Assembly (NCBI GenBank): GCA_963836005.1
Contig: CAWIHS010000003.1
Span: 62,001-126,000, forward strand
Length of the DNA stretch: 64,000 nucleotides
Direction of reading: 5' to 3'
Source of the DNA: CAWIHS01 sp963836005
Lineage (GTDB): Bacteria; Pseudomonadota; Gammaproteobacteria; GRL18
The notes under the pieces were generated by a model, which saw only the letters and a program-made list of their open reading frames with translations, ran no database searches and was not told where the DNA came from. Of the stretch, positions 53,264-61,839 are shown piece after piece; position 1 is the stretch's first letter; each line of letters starts with the position of its first letter. Position numbers and translations under genes: made by a program.

Positions 53264-53667
53264 AAGCTAAATTAGTACAAGTAAAAGATGTAATGAAACA
53301 TCAGGTCGATATCGTTGACGGTATGAAAACCGTCAAAGAGGCACTCACTGAAATGAAACATATCGAAACCAAAACCCTGGTAGTGGCAAAACGCCATGAA
53401 CATGATGAATGGGGTATCGTGCTAGTTTCCGATATAGCCAGGCAGGTTCTGGCCGTTGACAAGTCGATAGAGCGAACCAATATTTACGAAGTGATGAGCA
53501 AACCGGCGGTGACAGTCCGTGAAGACATGGATATTCGTTATTGCGCGCGTATGTTTGAACAACTGGGACTGAGTCGTGCGCCAGTGCTGCGTGATAATGA
53601 AATTGTCGGCATTGTCAGTTATACGGATATGGTGATTAAGGGCCTGTGTAAGGATTCATTGAAGTAA
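53260..53667 (+). CDS. Two-CBS-domain protein
   Basis: A 135-residue protein made of one CBS pair. The first repeat has VKDVMKHQVDIVDGMKTVKEAL and WGIVLVSDIAR; the second has VMSKPAVTVREDMDIRYCAR and NEIVGIVSYTDMVIKG. CBS pairs usually bind adenine nucleotides such as AMP, ATP or SAM. ATG overlaps the PII stop (ATGA), so the two are translated together. With DUF1538 and PII it would form a nucleotide-sensing controller. Confidence 0.92.
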   Translation: MKAKLVQVKDVMKHQVDIVDGMKTVKEALTEMKHIETKTLVVAKRHEHDEWGIVLVSDIARQVLAVDKSIERTNIYEVMSKPAVTVREDMDIRYCARMFEQLGLSRAPVLRDNEIVGIVSYTDMVIKGLCKDSLK

Positions 53668-53691
53668 TGACCGCAAACCAAACCTCAAACA

Positions 53692-55548
53692 TTAGCTAAT
53701 CCTGTACCTGTTTGCCAGACTCGACTGCATGGTTTGAATAACCTTGAAAGCATCTTTCAAATGTTCTCTTTCCAGCCTGGAAATTTCTTTTGGCGACATA
53801 AAATTATCTGGGTTTTGACCCGCTGCTATTTGCCGTGTCTGGTGCTGCATTCGCAGAGTACCAATAAATTCAAGCGCATCGAGCAGATTAGCTGCTCCAT
53901 CCTTGCTCAGAGATGCAGTGCCGGCAGCCCGTTCAAGACGCTCTTGCGTATTGACTGCAGAAATACCTTCTGCCAGGGCATAAATCCGGGCTAAATCCAC
54001 TATAGGTGCGATACCGGTATGTTTTAGATCCAGAGTATCATCGTGCTTGCCGTCATGCACCAGAACGAAGTCACGAAAAAAACCCAGCGGGGGGCGTAAT
54101 TTAAGAGCGTTGGCTGTTAAATGAGCAAGGAACAAGGAACTTTTTGGTGCTATCTGTAAAATTTCCTTACGTATCATTTTTAACAGTTTTGCATGACCAT
54201 GAATGGTGCGCAAATCAAAAAAGATACTGGAATACATCAGCGCCTTGGGTACAGGTGTCATGATCCACTGCTTGAAATAATTCATCCATACCGTTTGTGT
54301 TTTGCGCCAACGGGGATTCATGGCCATAACTTCACCAGGACAATAGATATATCCGCAGGCGGCCAGTCCATCACAAACAAATTTCGCTAAAGCCTCAAAC
54401 CAGGCCTCATCATTTGGTTTTAATTTATCAGAAATAATAAGGGCATTATCCTGATCTGAATGTGAGGTTTGTTCTCTGCGTGCATGAGAACCTGCAGCAA
54501 TCCAGGCATAAGCTGCAGGAGGCGCTCCCAGTTCCTCTTCAGCCATTTCAATCAGACGCCGGGTGATGGCACTGGTAACGGCAGTAACCCCTTTGCCCAC
54601 ATGTTCTGGCGTGGCTCCCATTTTCACCAGCTGCTGTTGTAACTGAGGAATCATCTGACTATGTTCTATCAGTGCATCTATAGAATCAGCCTTGCGTATT
54701 GCACTTGTCAGATAGACGGAATTTCTGCCGCCCTGGCGCATCACATCCGAGAGACTGATGATACCATTTAAAACATGTTCATCGATCACCGGCAAATGAT
54801 GCAAATGCTTGCGGGTCATAATCATTTGTGCTTCGAATACGCTCGTATCAGAAGGAGCAGAAATCACTTTCGAAGTCATTATCTGTTTTACCGCAGTTTT
54901 AGTAGCTAAGCCTTTGGCCACACAACGATAACTGATATCTTTGGCTGTCAATATTCCAATGGGCTTAATGTCTTTGACAATAACCAGAGAAGATACTGAT
55001 TCAGCAGCCATTTTTCTGGCTGCATCACGTATGCTGGCATGTGAGTCGATGGTCGCCACCGGGGTATGCATGATATCGGCCACATAAGTATTCATCTGGG
55101 TTGACGTTAACGCCGCTTCTTCCTGTTTGTCTAAAATAGTCTGATTGAGACGTTGTGAGGCCGTTTTTTGGGTAAAAGCGATGACACTGGGGTGATCTTT
55201 AACAATACTGGAGAGTTTATCGCAGGGAATGGTATAAACCAGCGTATCTTCATCCACATGGATATCGAATTTTTCCTGACTGGCTTTCTCCATGCAGAAA
55301 ACGGTACAGATATCCCCTTCGCCTAATTTGCCCAGCAAGTTACCTGACTTCGATATTAGAGAAACCGCACCCTGGCGCAGCAGATACAATCTTTCCTGCT
55401 TTACATTGTCCGGGGGTAATGGCTGACCTCGACGGATATAACGAATGGTGACCTGCTGGGTGAGTTTTTCAACCAGCTCATCCGGTAAACGATCAAATGG
55501 CGGGATACTGGCGATATAATCACGGATTTCCTGTAATTCAATGTCCAT
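53692..55548 (-). CDS. cNMP-binding / CBS / DUF294 nucleotidyltransferase-like protein
   Basis: About 618 residues from the ATG at 55548 (MDIELQEIRDYIASIPPFD), which overlaps the upstream stop; an ATG 11 codons earlier is possible. Domains in order: cNMP-type beta barrel (about 15-130), a CBS pair (about 155-280, with IMHTPVATIDSHASIRDAAR and IMTSKVISAPSDTSVFEA), then a DUF294 GlnD-like nucleotidyltransferase domain with GSHARREQTSHSDQDNALII, and a C-terminal helical substrate-binding domain. This architecture often accompanies DUF4212 and acetate-type symporters, as here. Confidence 0.92.
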   Translation of the reverse strand: MDIELQEIRDYIASIPPFDRLPDELVEKLTQQVTIRYIRRGQPLPPDNVKQERLYLLRQGAVSLISKSGNLLGKLGEGDICTVFCMEKASQEKFDIHVDEDTLVYTIPCDKLSSIVKDHPSVIAFTQKTASQRLNQTILDKQEEAALTSTQMNTYVADIMHTPVATIDSHASIRDAARKMAAESVSSLVIVKDIKPIGILTAKDISYRCVAKGLATKTAVKQIMTSKVISAPSDTSVFEAQMIMTRKHLHHLPVIDEHVLNGIISLSDVMRQGGRNSVYLTSAIRKADSIDALIEHSQMIPQLQQQLVKMGATPEHVGKGVTAVTSAITRRLIEMAEEELGAPPAAYAWIAAGSHARREQTSHSDQDNALIISDKLKPNDEAWFEALAKFVCDGLAACGYIYCPGEVMAMNPRWRKTQTVWMNYFKQWIMTPVPKALMYSSIFFDLRTIHGHAKLLKMIRKEILQIAPKSSLFLAHLTANALKLRPPLGFFRDFVLVHDGKHDDTLDLKHTGIAPIVDLARIYALAEGISAVNTQERLERAAGTASLSKDGAANLLDALEFIGTLRMQHQTRQIAAGQNPDNFMSPKEISRLEREHLKDAFKVIQTMQSSLANRYRIS

Positions 55549-55999
55549 TGTCAGGTACACCTGGAGAAGTAAAAAATTCACTAAAATAATATGCTGAATT
55601 GATGCTTACAATCAAGCGTAAAGTAAGCGGGGATACTTGACCGGGAGGATCTGCCAATGTCATTGCCGCGCTCCATTGCTGCCTGTTCTCGACCTGGCTG
55701 AATTGATAGCGATGTTCCCCTGCAGCATCCAGATATGAAAAGTTCACTGTATCCAGAGGATAACTGGATTCCAGCGTAGTCACACCTTCACGGCCAGATA
55801 ACTTCAGCTGCAGATTGTCATGAGTTAATAAGCATGGCTTATTGGTAACATTGCATGGCTCCTGCAAAGTCAACTCATAGGTTTTTTTCTGTTTAGCTTC
55901 TTCGGCTGCTTGATATTGAGCATAATAATCCGCCGCGATATATCCACCTATTAATAAAAACGGTGCAATAAAAAGGGCAACTTTTTTGTCGCGAGTCAT
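55538..55999 (-). CDS. Membrane-anchored hypothetical protein of the symporter cluster
   Basis: About 153 residues from an ATG at 55999 (MTRDKKVALFIAPFLLIGGY); another ATG lies at 56014. One N-terminal membrane helix is followed by a charged linker and a periplasmic domain with two cysteines (LQEPCNVTNKPCLLTHDNL) that may form a disulfide. No family recognised. It overlaps the DUF294 gene by 11 bp and lies between it and the symporter gene, so it is probably part of that unit. Confidence 0.7.
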   Translation of the reverse strand: MTRDKKVALFIAPFLLIGGYIAADYYAQYQAAEEAKQKKTYELTLQEPCNVTNKPCLLTHDNLQLKLSGREGVTTLESSYPLDTVNFSYLDAAGEHRYQFSQVENRQQWSAAMTLADPPGQVSPLTLRLIVSINSAYYFSEFFTSPGVPDNGH

Positions 56000-56033
56000 A
56001 AAACCTTCATCCATTGGATATTTGAAAAAGATG

Positions 56034-56085
56034 CTAACTACTCAGCATCTTTTTATCAAGTCATAAATTATTGATATCAGTTGCG
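56034..56085. repeat. Family A repeat, half copy
   Basis: CTAACTACTCAGCATCTTTT followed by TTGATATCAG resembles the left end and first interior block of family A. The right end is missing. Confidence 0.35.
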
Positions 56086-56122
56086 GTTTGGAAATCACCC
56101 TGAATCATTATAACAAAAGAAT

Positions 56123-56151
56123 AAAAAAGGCCCCTGTAAAGGAGCCTTTTT
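56123..56151 (-). terminator. Rho-independent terminator after the symporter gene
   Basis: AAAAAGGC and GCCTTTTT flank a CCT/AGG inner stem with one mismatch and a GTAA loop. A T-run follows on either strand. It lies just past the stop of the symporter gene at 56180. Confidence 0.75.
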
Positions 56152-56179
56152 CTGCTGACATTAATGAACGCTTAAATCA

Positions 56180-57925
56180 TTAATGCCCGCCAACCGCGGC
56201 ACTCGAACCCGCAGGAACACGAATATCTTCGATCATGTGCTGGATATGCTCCGGAGGACGTTCAGACGTCAAACGGGACACCAGAAACGCAACACTGAAG
56301 TTCACAATGGCGCCCACTGAACCAAACGCCTTGGGATCAATGCCGAAGAACCAGTTCCTCTCCATGCCGCCCATGAATGACGTCCCCTTGATAAACATGA
56401 TCCCTTCATGCTGGAAGATATACAGCAGGGTCACACCGATACCCGCCAGCATACCCGCAACAGCGGCCTTGCTGCCGATCCGCTTGGAGAAAATACCCAT
56501 CATCAACGCCGGGAATATCGAGGATGCTGCCAGACCGAAGGCCAGGGCCACGGTCCCTGCGGCAAATCCCGGCGGATTTAAACCGAGATAGCCCGCGAGT
56601 AAGATGGACAGGGTCATCGTAATACGACCCGCCAGCAACTCCGATTTCTCCGATATCGTCGGCACCAGCACCCCTTTCATCAGGTCATGCGAGATCGAAG
56701 AGGATATCGCCAGTAACAGACCTGCCGCCGTTGACAGCGCCGCTGCCAGTCCTCCAGCCGCCACCAGGGCAATCACCCAGTTAGGCAGGTTGGCTATCTC
56801 AGGGTTGGCCAGTACCATAATGTCACGGTCAACTTTGACCATTTCATTGCTCGTACTATCCGCCACGTAGCTAATTTTGCCGTCGCCGTTTTTATCTTCA
56901 AACTTCAGCAGTCCGGTCTTTTCCCAGTTCTTGAACCACTCAGGACGATCCGCATAGGTCAGACTTTCTCCTGAGGCCGAAGGCTGAATGGTTTCCATCA
57001 GGTTCAGACGAGCCATCGCACCAACTGCAGGCGCTACCGTATACAGGGCAGCAATAAACACCAGTGCCCAGCCTGCCGATGAACGAGCGCCTTTAACCGA
57101 GGGAACCGTAAAAAAGCGCATGATCACATGCGGCAGACCCGCCGTACCAATCATCAGCGACAGCGTATACATAAACATATTCAGCGAACTGCCCAGTTTA
57201 GCCGTGGTATATTCCTTAAACCCCAGATCCGTTACGATCAAATCCAGCTTGTCCAGCAGGTAAACACCGCTGCCGTCGGCCAGCGTACTGCCCAGTCCAA
57301 TCTGCGGGATCGGGTTGCCGGTCAGGTGCAGGGAGATAAACACCGCGGGTACGGTGTAAGCAAAAATCATCACGCAGTATTGTGCAATCTGCGTATAGGT
57401 AATGCCTTTCATGCCGCCCAGTACCGCATACACCCAGACCACGAACATACCAATGCCCAGACCCAGCGCATATTCCACTTCAAGAAAGCGTGAAAAAGCC
57501 ACCCCGACCCCTTTCATCTGACCAATAACATAGGTCAGAGAGGCGATAATTAAACACAGCACCGCGACGATCCGCGCTGTCCTTGAGTAATAACGGTCAC
57601 CAATAAATTCAGGCACGGTAAATTTTCCGTACTTGCGCAGATACGGCGCCAGCAGCATGGCCAACAGCACATAACCGCCGGTCCAGCCCATCAGAAAGAC
57701 CGAGCCGCCATAACCCAGAAAGGCGATCAGCCCCGCCATGGAGATAAACGACGCCGCACTCATCCAGTCCGCGCCAATGGCCATACCATTGAGCACCGGA
57801 TGCACACCGGCACTGGCCACATAAAAGTCACTGGTGCTGGAGGCCCTGGTCCACCAGGCGATGATAAAATACAGTCCGAAGGTGCCGAATACGGCTATAT
57901 AGGTATAGAGTTTTAGTTCTTCCAT
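56180..57925 (-). CDS. Sodium:solute symporter, acetate-permease (ActP-like) family
   Basis: A 581-residue transporter with 13 or so membrane helices of the SSS family. It has FYVASAGVHPVLNGMAIGAD, SAASFISMAGLIAFLGYGG, and GYVLLAMLLAPYLRKYG, close to ActP and the VC2705-type subfamily. An extra soluble loop (about residues 320-370, FEDKNGDGKISYVADSTSNE) is typical of that subfamily and contains an EF-hand-like DKNGDGKIS. Its DUF4212 partner is 2 bp upstream, with a strong GAGGAG site. Probable substrates: acetate or another short monocarboxylate. The gene is visibly richer in G+C than its neighbours. Confidence 0.93.
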   Translation of the reverse strand: MEELKLYTYIAVFGTFGLYFIIAWWTRASSTSDFYVASAGVHPVLNGMAIGADWMSAASFISMAGLIAFLGYGGSVFLMGWTGGYVLLAMLLAPYLRKYGKFTVPEFIGDRYYSRTARIVAVLCLIIASLTYVIGQMKGVGVAFSRFLEVEYALGLGIGMFVVWVYAVLGGMKGITYTQIAQYCVMIFAYTVPAVFISLHLTGNPIPQIGLGSTLADGSGVYLLDKLDLIVTDLGFKEYTTAKLGSSLNMFMYTLSLMIGTAGLPHVIMRFFTVPSVKGARSSAGWALVFIAALYTVAPAVGAMARLNLMETIQPSASGESLTYADRPEWFKNWEKTGLLKFEDKNGDGKISYVADSTSNEMVKVDRDIMVLANPEIANLPNWVIALVAAGGLAAALSTAAGLLLAISSSISHDLMKGVLVPTISEKSELLAGRITMTLSILLAGYLGLNPPGFAAGTVALAFGLAASSIFPALMMGIFSKRIGSKAAVAGMLAGIGVTLLYIFQHEGIMFIKGTSFMGGMERNWFFGIDPKAFGSVGAIVNFSVAFLVSRLTSERPPEHIQHMIEDIRVPAGSSAAVGGH

Positions 57926-57927
57926 GC

Positions 57928-58188
57928 TTAGCGCTCCTCATCTTCATGTACATTAAATTTCTTATCCAGATGGTTCATGCGCCAGGCATAAAAAAACACC
58001 AGCAACACAAAGGTGTAGATGGAGCCCTGCTGGGCAAACCAGAAACCCAGTTTGTAACCCCCTAGTCGATAAGCATTAAGCGGTTCGACCAGAATGATGC
58101 CGAACAAGAATGAAACCACAAACCAGATGACCAGGCATATCCCCACCAATCGTAGGTTCGCCTCCCAGTACGATTTATTTGTACCCAT
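57928..58188 (-). CDS. DUF4212 small membrane partner of the symporter
   Basis: An 86-residue protein with two membrane helices (about residues 12-33 and 48-68) and the family pattern YWEANLRLVGICLVIWFVVS, YKLGFWFAQQGSIYTFV. DUF4212 proteins are almost always encoded just before ActP-like symporters and are presumed subunits. The stop is 2 bp before the symporter start. Confidence 0.92.
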   Translation of the reverse strand: MGTNKSYWEANLRLVGICLVIWFVVSFLFGIILVEPLNAYRLGGYKLGFWFAQQGSIYTFVLLVFFYAWRMNHLDKKFNVHEDEER

Positions 58189-58420
58189 AAGTACCTCTTC
58201 AAGTTATTAATTATTATTTACTGTAAATTAAATTGCAGATTTTAACTATCAATGCACAATCTTTGTAAGAGTAGGACATTTATGTACTTTTCTCAAGTTT
58301 TAAAATGACTAAATGTACAAATAATAACTCCGATACCCGTCCCTGCAGAACACCTGTTCTTCTGTTATCATTAAATGACTGTTTTCATCAACAGGACATT
58401 AATGATAATGTTATAAGGAG

Positions 58421-58582
58421 CTAAGTAGACTCCATCCGTTTTTAGATGGACACTTGTGGCACAGGGATGTGCTACCATTTTTAATCATGACAAATCATTG
58501 AAAATGCAGCAAAAAAAAATCACACTTTTTCTTTTGCCTTCTATAATATAGTCAGGATGGCTATTTATGGATGGAAACTAAG
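58421..58582 (-). repeat. Family B MITE-like repeat, full-length copy in inverse orientation
   Basis: About 162 bp bounded by CTAAGTAGACTCCATCCG and GGATGGAAACTAAGTAAG. Read on the minus strand it aligns along its length with 33396-33560. The remaining bases of the 58189-58675 gap hold no gene; 58189-58420 should contain the promoter of the DUF4212-symporter unit. Confidence 0.8.
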
Positions 58583-58675
58583 TAAGCTGACATACATCAT
58601 GATCGTCTGAAGCAATGCACTATAATTTTTATATCCTGAGCACTTTTTTGATTATCAGTTTTTATAGTCTCCCAT

Positions 58676-60001
58676 TTGAGGATTCTATATGCAACAGATA
58701 TCACCAGGGCCTTTAACCCTCCCCTGTCTGCTTCTCATGCTGCGCAAATGCAGCTGCTTGCACAGTCCGTTATCCGCATTAATCACAGCGAAGACTATGA
58801 GACTTTAATCAGGCGTGCAGGAGACACCCAGATTATCCTGATTGGTGATTCGACTCATGGCACACATGAATTTTACCAACAGAGGATCAACATCAGTAAG
58901 CGCCTTATCAAAGAACAAAACTATAAACTTATTGCCCTGGAAGCCGGCTGGCCCGACATATATCTTTTAAACCAGTACATACAGGGATTATCCCCGCTGT
59001 CAGTTGGTGAGATATATAATCGCTTTACAGATCAGCCTGACTGGTTATGGAAAAACCAGGAAATGCTGGACTTTGTGCATTGGTTGAGAGCTTACAATGC
59101 CCAATTGCCTGCAGAAGCCAGGGTCAGTCTATACGGCATTGACCTTTACAGTTTTGATTATTCCAGACATTGGGTGATTCAATACCTGCTGCAATTTTCT
59201 CCTGCCGCAGCACAACAGGCTATGCAGCGCTACCAATGCGTCAAGGCGCATGACAGTGACTTACATCGTTATGGACAGGCCGTCAGTTCTAATTTATCCC
59301 ATAGCTGCGAACGTGAATTCGTGGCACAATTTAATGATTTTATGCTTTGTCGCTTCCCCTGCCCTGAACAGTATCCTGTTATCAATCGCGATGATTATTT
59401 TACCGCGACACAAAATGCACGCATATTAAAAAATATTGAAAAAAATGTACGCGTACACCACTTCACACACAATCCGGTTGAATCCTGGAATATCAGAGAT
59501 GAGCACATGCTGGAAACACTGCTGGCTCTGCTCGACTATAAGCATCAGCCAAAAGCCATTGTCTGGGCACACAATTCTCACCTGGGAGATGCCTCTGCCA
59601 CTGGTATGGCTGAAAAAAACCAGCTGAATTTAGGCCAGCTTCTTCGCCAGCATTTTAACCAGCAGCTTCTAAATATCGGTATGCTCACTTATTCCGGTCA
59701 GGTCATCGCCACTGATCGGAACGAAAAACGAACAAAAATCATGGCCCTGTCAGCGGCTCATCCCGAGACTAATGAAGCTATATTTCACGCTCTGCAAATA
59801 CCGCGTTTTTTGCTGTTTTTAAAACAATCGTCTAGACTTTATGCATGGATGAACAAAAAAAGACCTCAGCGCCATGTCGGTGTGAATTACAATTCACAGG
59901 AAGAAGTAAAGTCCCATTACAGTTATACACACCTGGCAGATCAATTTGATGCCATTTTATATATCGACTCGACTACTGCGCTGACTCTATTAAATTATTA
60001 G
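58676..60001 (+). CDS. Erythromycin-esterase-like hydrolase
   Basis: A 441-residue protein of the EreA/EreB-like family. The conserved blocks are ILIGDSTHGTHEFYQQRINI (catalytic His and Glu), IALEAGWPDIYLLNQY and IVWAHNSHLGDASATGMAEK. Many family members are not macrolide esterases and their substrate is unknown; resistance should not be assumed. The start is uncertain: TTG at 58676 extends the frame, and ATG at 58749 (MQLLAQSVIRI) would still keep all motifs. It lies 10 bp before gltA and may share its transcript. Confidence 0.88.
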   Translation: MRILYATDITRAFNPPLSASHAAQMQLLAQSVIRINHSEDYETLIRRAGDTQIILIGDSTHGTHEFYQQRINISKRLIKEQNYKLIALEAGWPDIYLLNQYIQGLSPLSVGEIYNRFTDQPDWLWKNQEMLDFVHWLRAYNAQLPAEARVSLYGIDLYSFDYSRHWVIQYLLQFSPAAAQQAMQRYQCVKAHDSDLHRYGQAVSSNLSHSCEREFVAQFNDFMLCRFPCPEQYPVINRDDYFTATQNARILKNIEKNVRVHHFTHNPVESWNIRDEHMLETLLALLDYKHQPKAIVWAHNSHLGDASATGMAEKNQLNLGQLLRQHFNQQLLNIGMLTYSGQVIATDRNEKRTKIMALSAAHPETNEAIFHALQIPRFLLFLKQSSRLYAWMNKKRPQRHVGVNYNSQEEVKSHYSYTHLADQFDAILYIDSTTALTLLNY

Positions 60002-60011
60002 TGGTGAATAT

Positions 60012-61316
60012 ATGGCCAATAAAACGGTAACCCTTATTGATGATGAGACTGGCAAACAAATCAAGCTGGATCTGTTAACCCCATCAATGGGCCCACCAGC
60101 CATAGATATCAGTAAACTTTATCAGCAAATGGGTTATTTCACCTTTGACCCTGGGTTTGTATCTACTGCCAGCTGCCAAAGTGCAATAACCTATATGGAT
60201 GGCACCGAAGGCATACTTGAATACCGGGGCTATCCCATAGGACAACTGGCGGCACACAGTAATTATATTGAAACCTGTTACCTGCTGTTTTATGGTGAAT
60301 TGCCAAATAGCAGTGAACTGTATCGTTTTAAGCAAAATATCTCTAGTTATTCAATGGTGCATGAAGCACTTAAAAAATTCTATGATGGTTTTCGTCGTGA
60401 TGCACATCCAATGGCCATTATGGTGGGCGTCGTGGGAGCACTGTCAGCTTTCTATCATGATCTTACGGATATTCATGATCCTCTAAACCGGGAAGTGGTT
60501 GCGCAACGTCTGGTGGGAAAAATGCCCACGATTGCAGCCTGGAGCTATCGTTATGCCATGGGCCTGCCTTTTGTTTATCCAGACAGCTCGTTTAACTATG
60601 CCGGTAATTTTCTGAACATGATGTTTTCAACCCCGGTTAAATCCTATCAACCTGATCCTGCATTTTGCAAGGCGCTGGATTTAATCATGATTCTGCATGC
60701 AGATCATGAACAGAATGCCTCAACGTCCACAGTCAGACTTGCAGGCAGTTCGGAAGCAAACCCCTATGCAGCAGTTGCTTCCGGTATTGCAGCATTATGG
60801 GGGCCTGCACATGGTGGAGCCAATGAAGCAGTCGTGCTGATGCTGCAGGAAATAATCAACTCAGATAAACCGCTTAAACATTATATTGAACGTGCCAAAG
60901 ACAGCGACGATCGTTTTCGTTTAATGGGTTTCGGACACCGAGTTTACAAGACGTATGATCCGCGCGCAAAAATCATACGTGAAGTTTGTCACGACGTGCT
61001 GGCCGCCCAGAAGAACTCCGAACACCAAAAACTCCTTGATACGGCCATGGAACTCGAACGCCTCGCACTTGAAGATGAATATTTCCAGTCACGCAATCTT
61101 TATCCGAATGTAGATTTTTATTCCGGGGTCATTTTTGTTGCTATGGGCATCCCACTGAATATGTTTACGGTATTATTCGCCATGGCACGAACCATAGGCT
61201 GGATCACCCAATGGGACGAAATGATGGGAGATGGCCGCCAACGCATAGGCCGTCCACGACAGCTTTACACCGGTAAAAACTCACGCAGCTATCAACCTTT
61301 AGATGAACGCAAATGA
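60012..61316 (+). CDS. gltA: Citrate synthase
   Basis: A 434-residue type II (hexameric, Gram-negative) citrate synthase condensing acetyl-CoA with oxaloacetate. It has the first histidine region ILHADHEQNASTSTVRLAGS, GPAHGGANEAV (catalytic His), GFGHRVYKTYDPRA (catalytic His, oxaloacetate binding) and a late catalytic Asp in NVDFYSGVIF. The N-terminal beta domain of the NADH-regulated type is present. It is immediately downstream of the esterase-like gene. A family C repeat follows 24 bp later. Confidence 0.97.
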   Translation: MANKTVTLIDDETGKQIKLDLLTPSMGPPAIDISKLYQQMGYFTFDPGFVSTASCQSAITYMDGTEGILEYRGYPIGQLAAHSNYIETCYLLFYGELPNSSELYRFKQNISSYSMVHEALKKFYDGFRRDAHPMAIMVGVVGALSAFYHDLTDIHDPLNREVVAQRLVGKMPTIAAWSYRYAMGLPFVYPDSSFNYAGNFLNMMFSTPVKSYQPDPAFCKALDLIMILHADHEQNASTSTVRLAGSSEANPYAAVASGIAALWGPAHGGANEAVVLMLQEIINSDKPLKHYIERAKDSDDRFRLMGFGHRVYKTYDPRAKIIREVCHDVLAAQKNSEHQKLLDTAMELERLALEDEYFQSRNLYPNVDFYSGVIFVAMGIPLNMFTVLFAMARTIGWITQWDEMMGDGRQRIGRPRQLYTGKNSRSYQPLDERK

Positions 61317-61340
61317 TATTATTCGCAAGCAAAGATAGCA

Positions 61341-61490
61341 TAAATAAATGTTCTTAAAAGGTGTCCATTGAGCACCAGAACCTGTGATCTATCATTTCGG
61401 GATTTGGTGCTAATATGAGCGAAATGATGTATTACAGGGTCTGGTGTGATGCCTAAATACTATGGCCACTATTTCCGAACAGCTATTTAT
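61341..61490 (+). repeat. Family C MITE-like repeat
   Basis: About 150 bp, same orientation as 46347-46498 and nearly identical. The end pattern TAAATA-nn-TGTTC-nn-AAA-nn-GTG-n-CCAT is readable from both sides, giving about 30-bp imperfect inverted ends. No open frame. Confidence 0.8.
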
Positions 61491-61631
61491 CATCAATCAT
61501 AGCAATGTACTTAAGCAATAATGTGTAAACATCGTCGTGTTTTTGTCATTTTCACTCAGGCGGAAAAACTGATAACTGCATTGCAAAACAGCATTAAACA
61601 ATTTGCTAAAATTAATTAATCTGCAAGATGA

Positions 61632-61651
61632 TCAACTGTTTCATCCACGAA
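61632..61651. promoter_or_regulatory. Small inverted repeat
   Basis: CTGTTTC and GAAACAG flank six bases. It is one of two inverted repeats in the gap between gltA and the 61.8-kb gene and could be an operator. No T-run follows. Confidence 0.3.
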
Positions 61652-61718
61652 ACAGCTGTGTTTCACCCAACTTGAGTAATCGTAGTTATACGCAATATAA
61701 CAAAATCTCTGTGCTTGT

Positions 61719-61768
61719 TTGAGCCATAACATCAATTTCCAGGTGTTCAATTTGATGTTATGGCTCAA
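61719..61768. promoter_or_regulatory. Perfect 17-bp inverted repeat
   Basis: TTGAGCCATAACATCAA (61719-61735) is exactly complementary to TTGATGTTATGGCTCAA (61752-61768) with 16 bases between. It lies 71 bp before the start of the small gene at 61840. It is neither part of families A-C nor followed by a T-run, so an operator or a structured leader is more likely than a terminator. Confidence 0.5.
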
Positions 61769-61839
61769 TCACATAGAATTCAGTCAATAACTTTGCAGCA
61801 ACCTATGCATACAATTGTTCTTATAAACAGGGAAGATCT

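Noticed and set aside
58676..60001. Calling the esterase-like gene a macrolide-resistance gene
   Set aside because: The family is broad and many members do not hydrolyse macrolides; nothing in the sequence or context shows resistance.
3160..61490. CRISPR array or insertion sequences behind the repeats
   Set aside because: The repeats are single dispersed palindromic units with no regular spacers, and no transposase or cas gene is present in the window.
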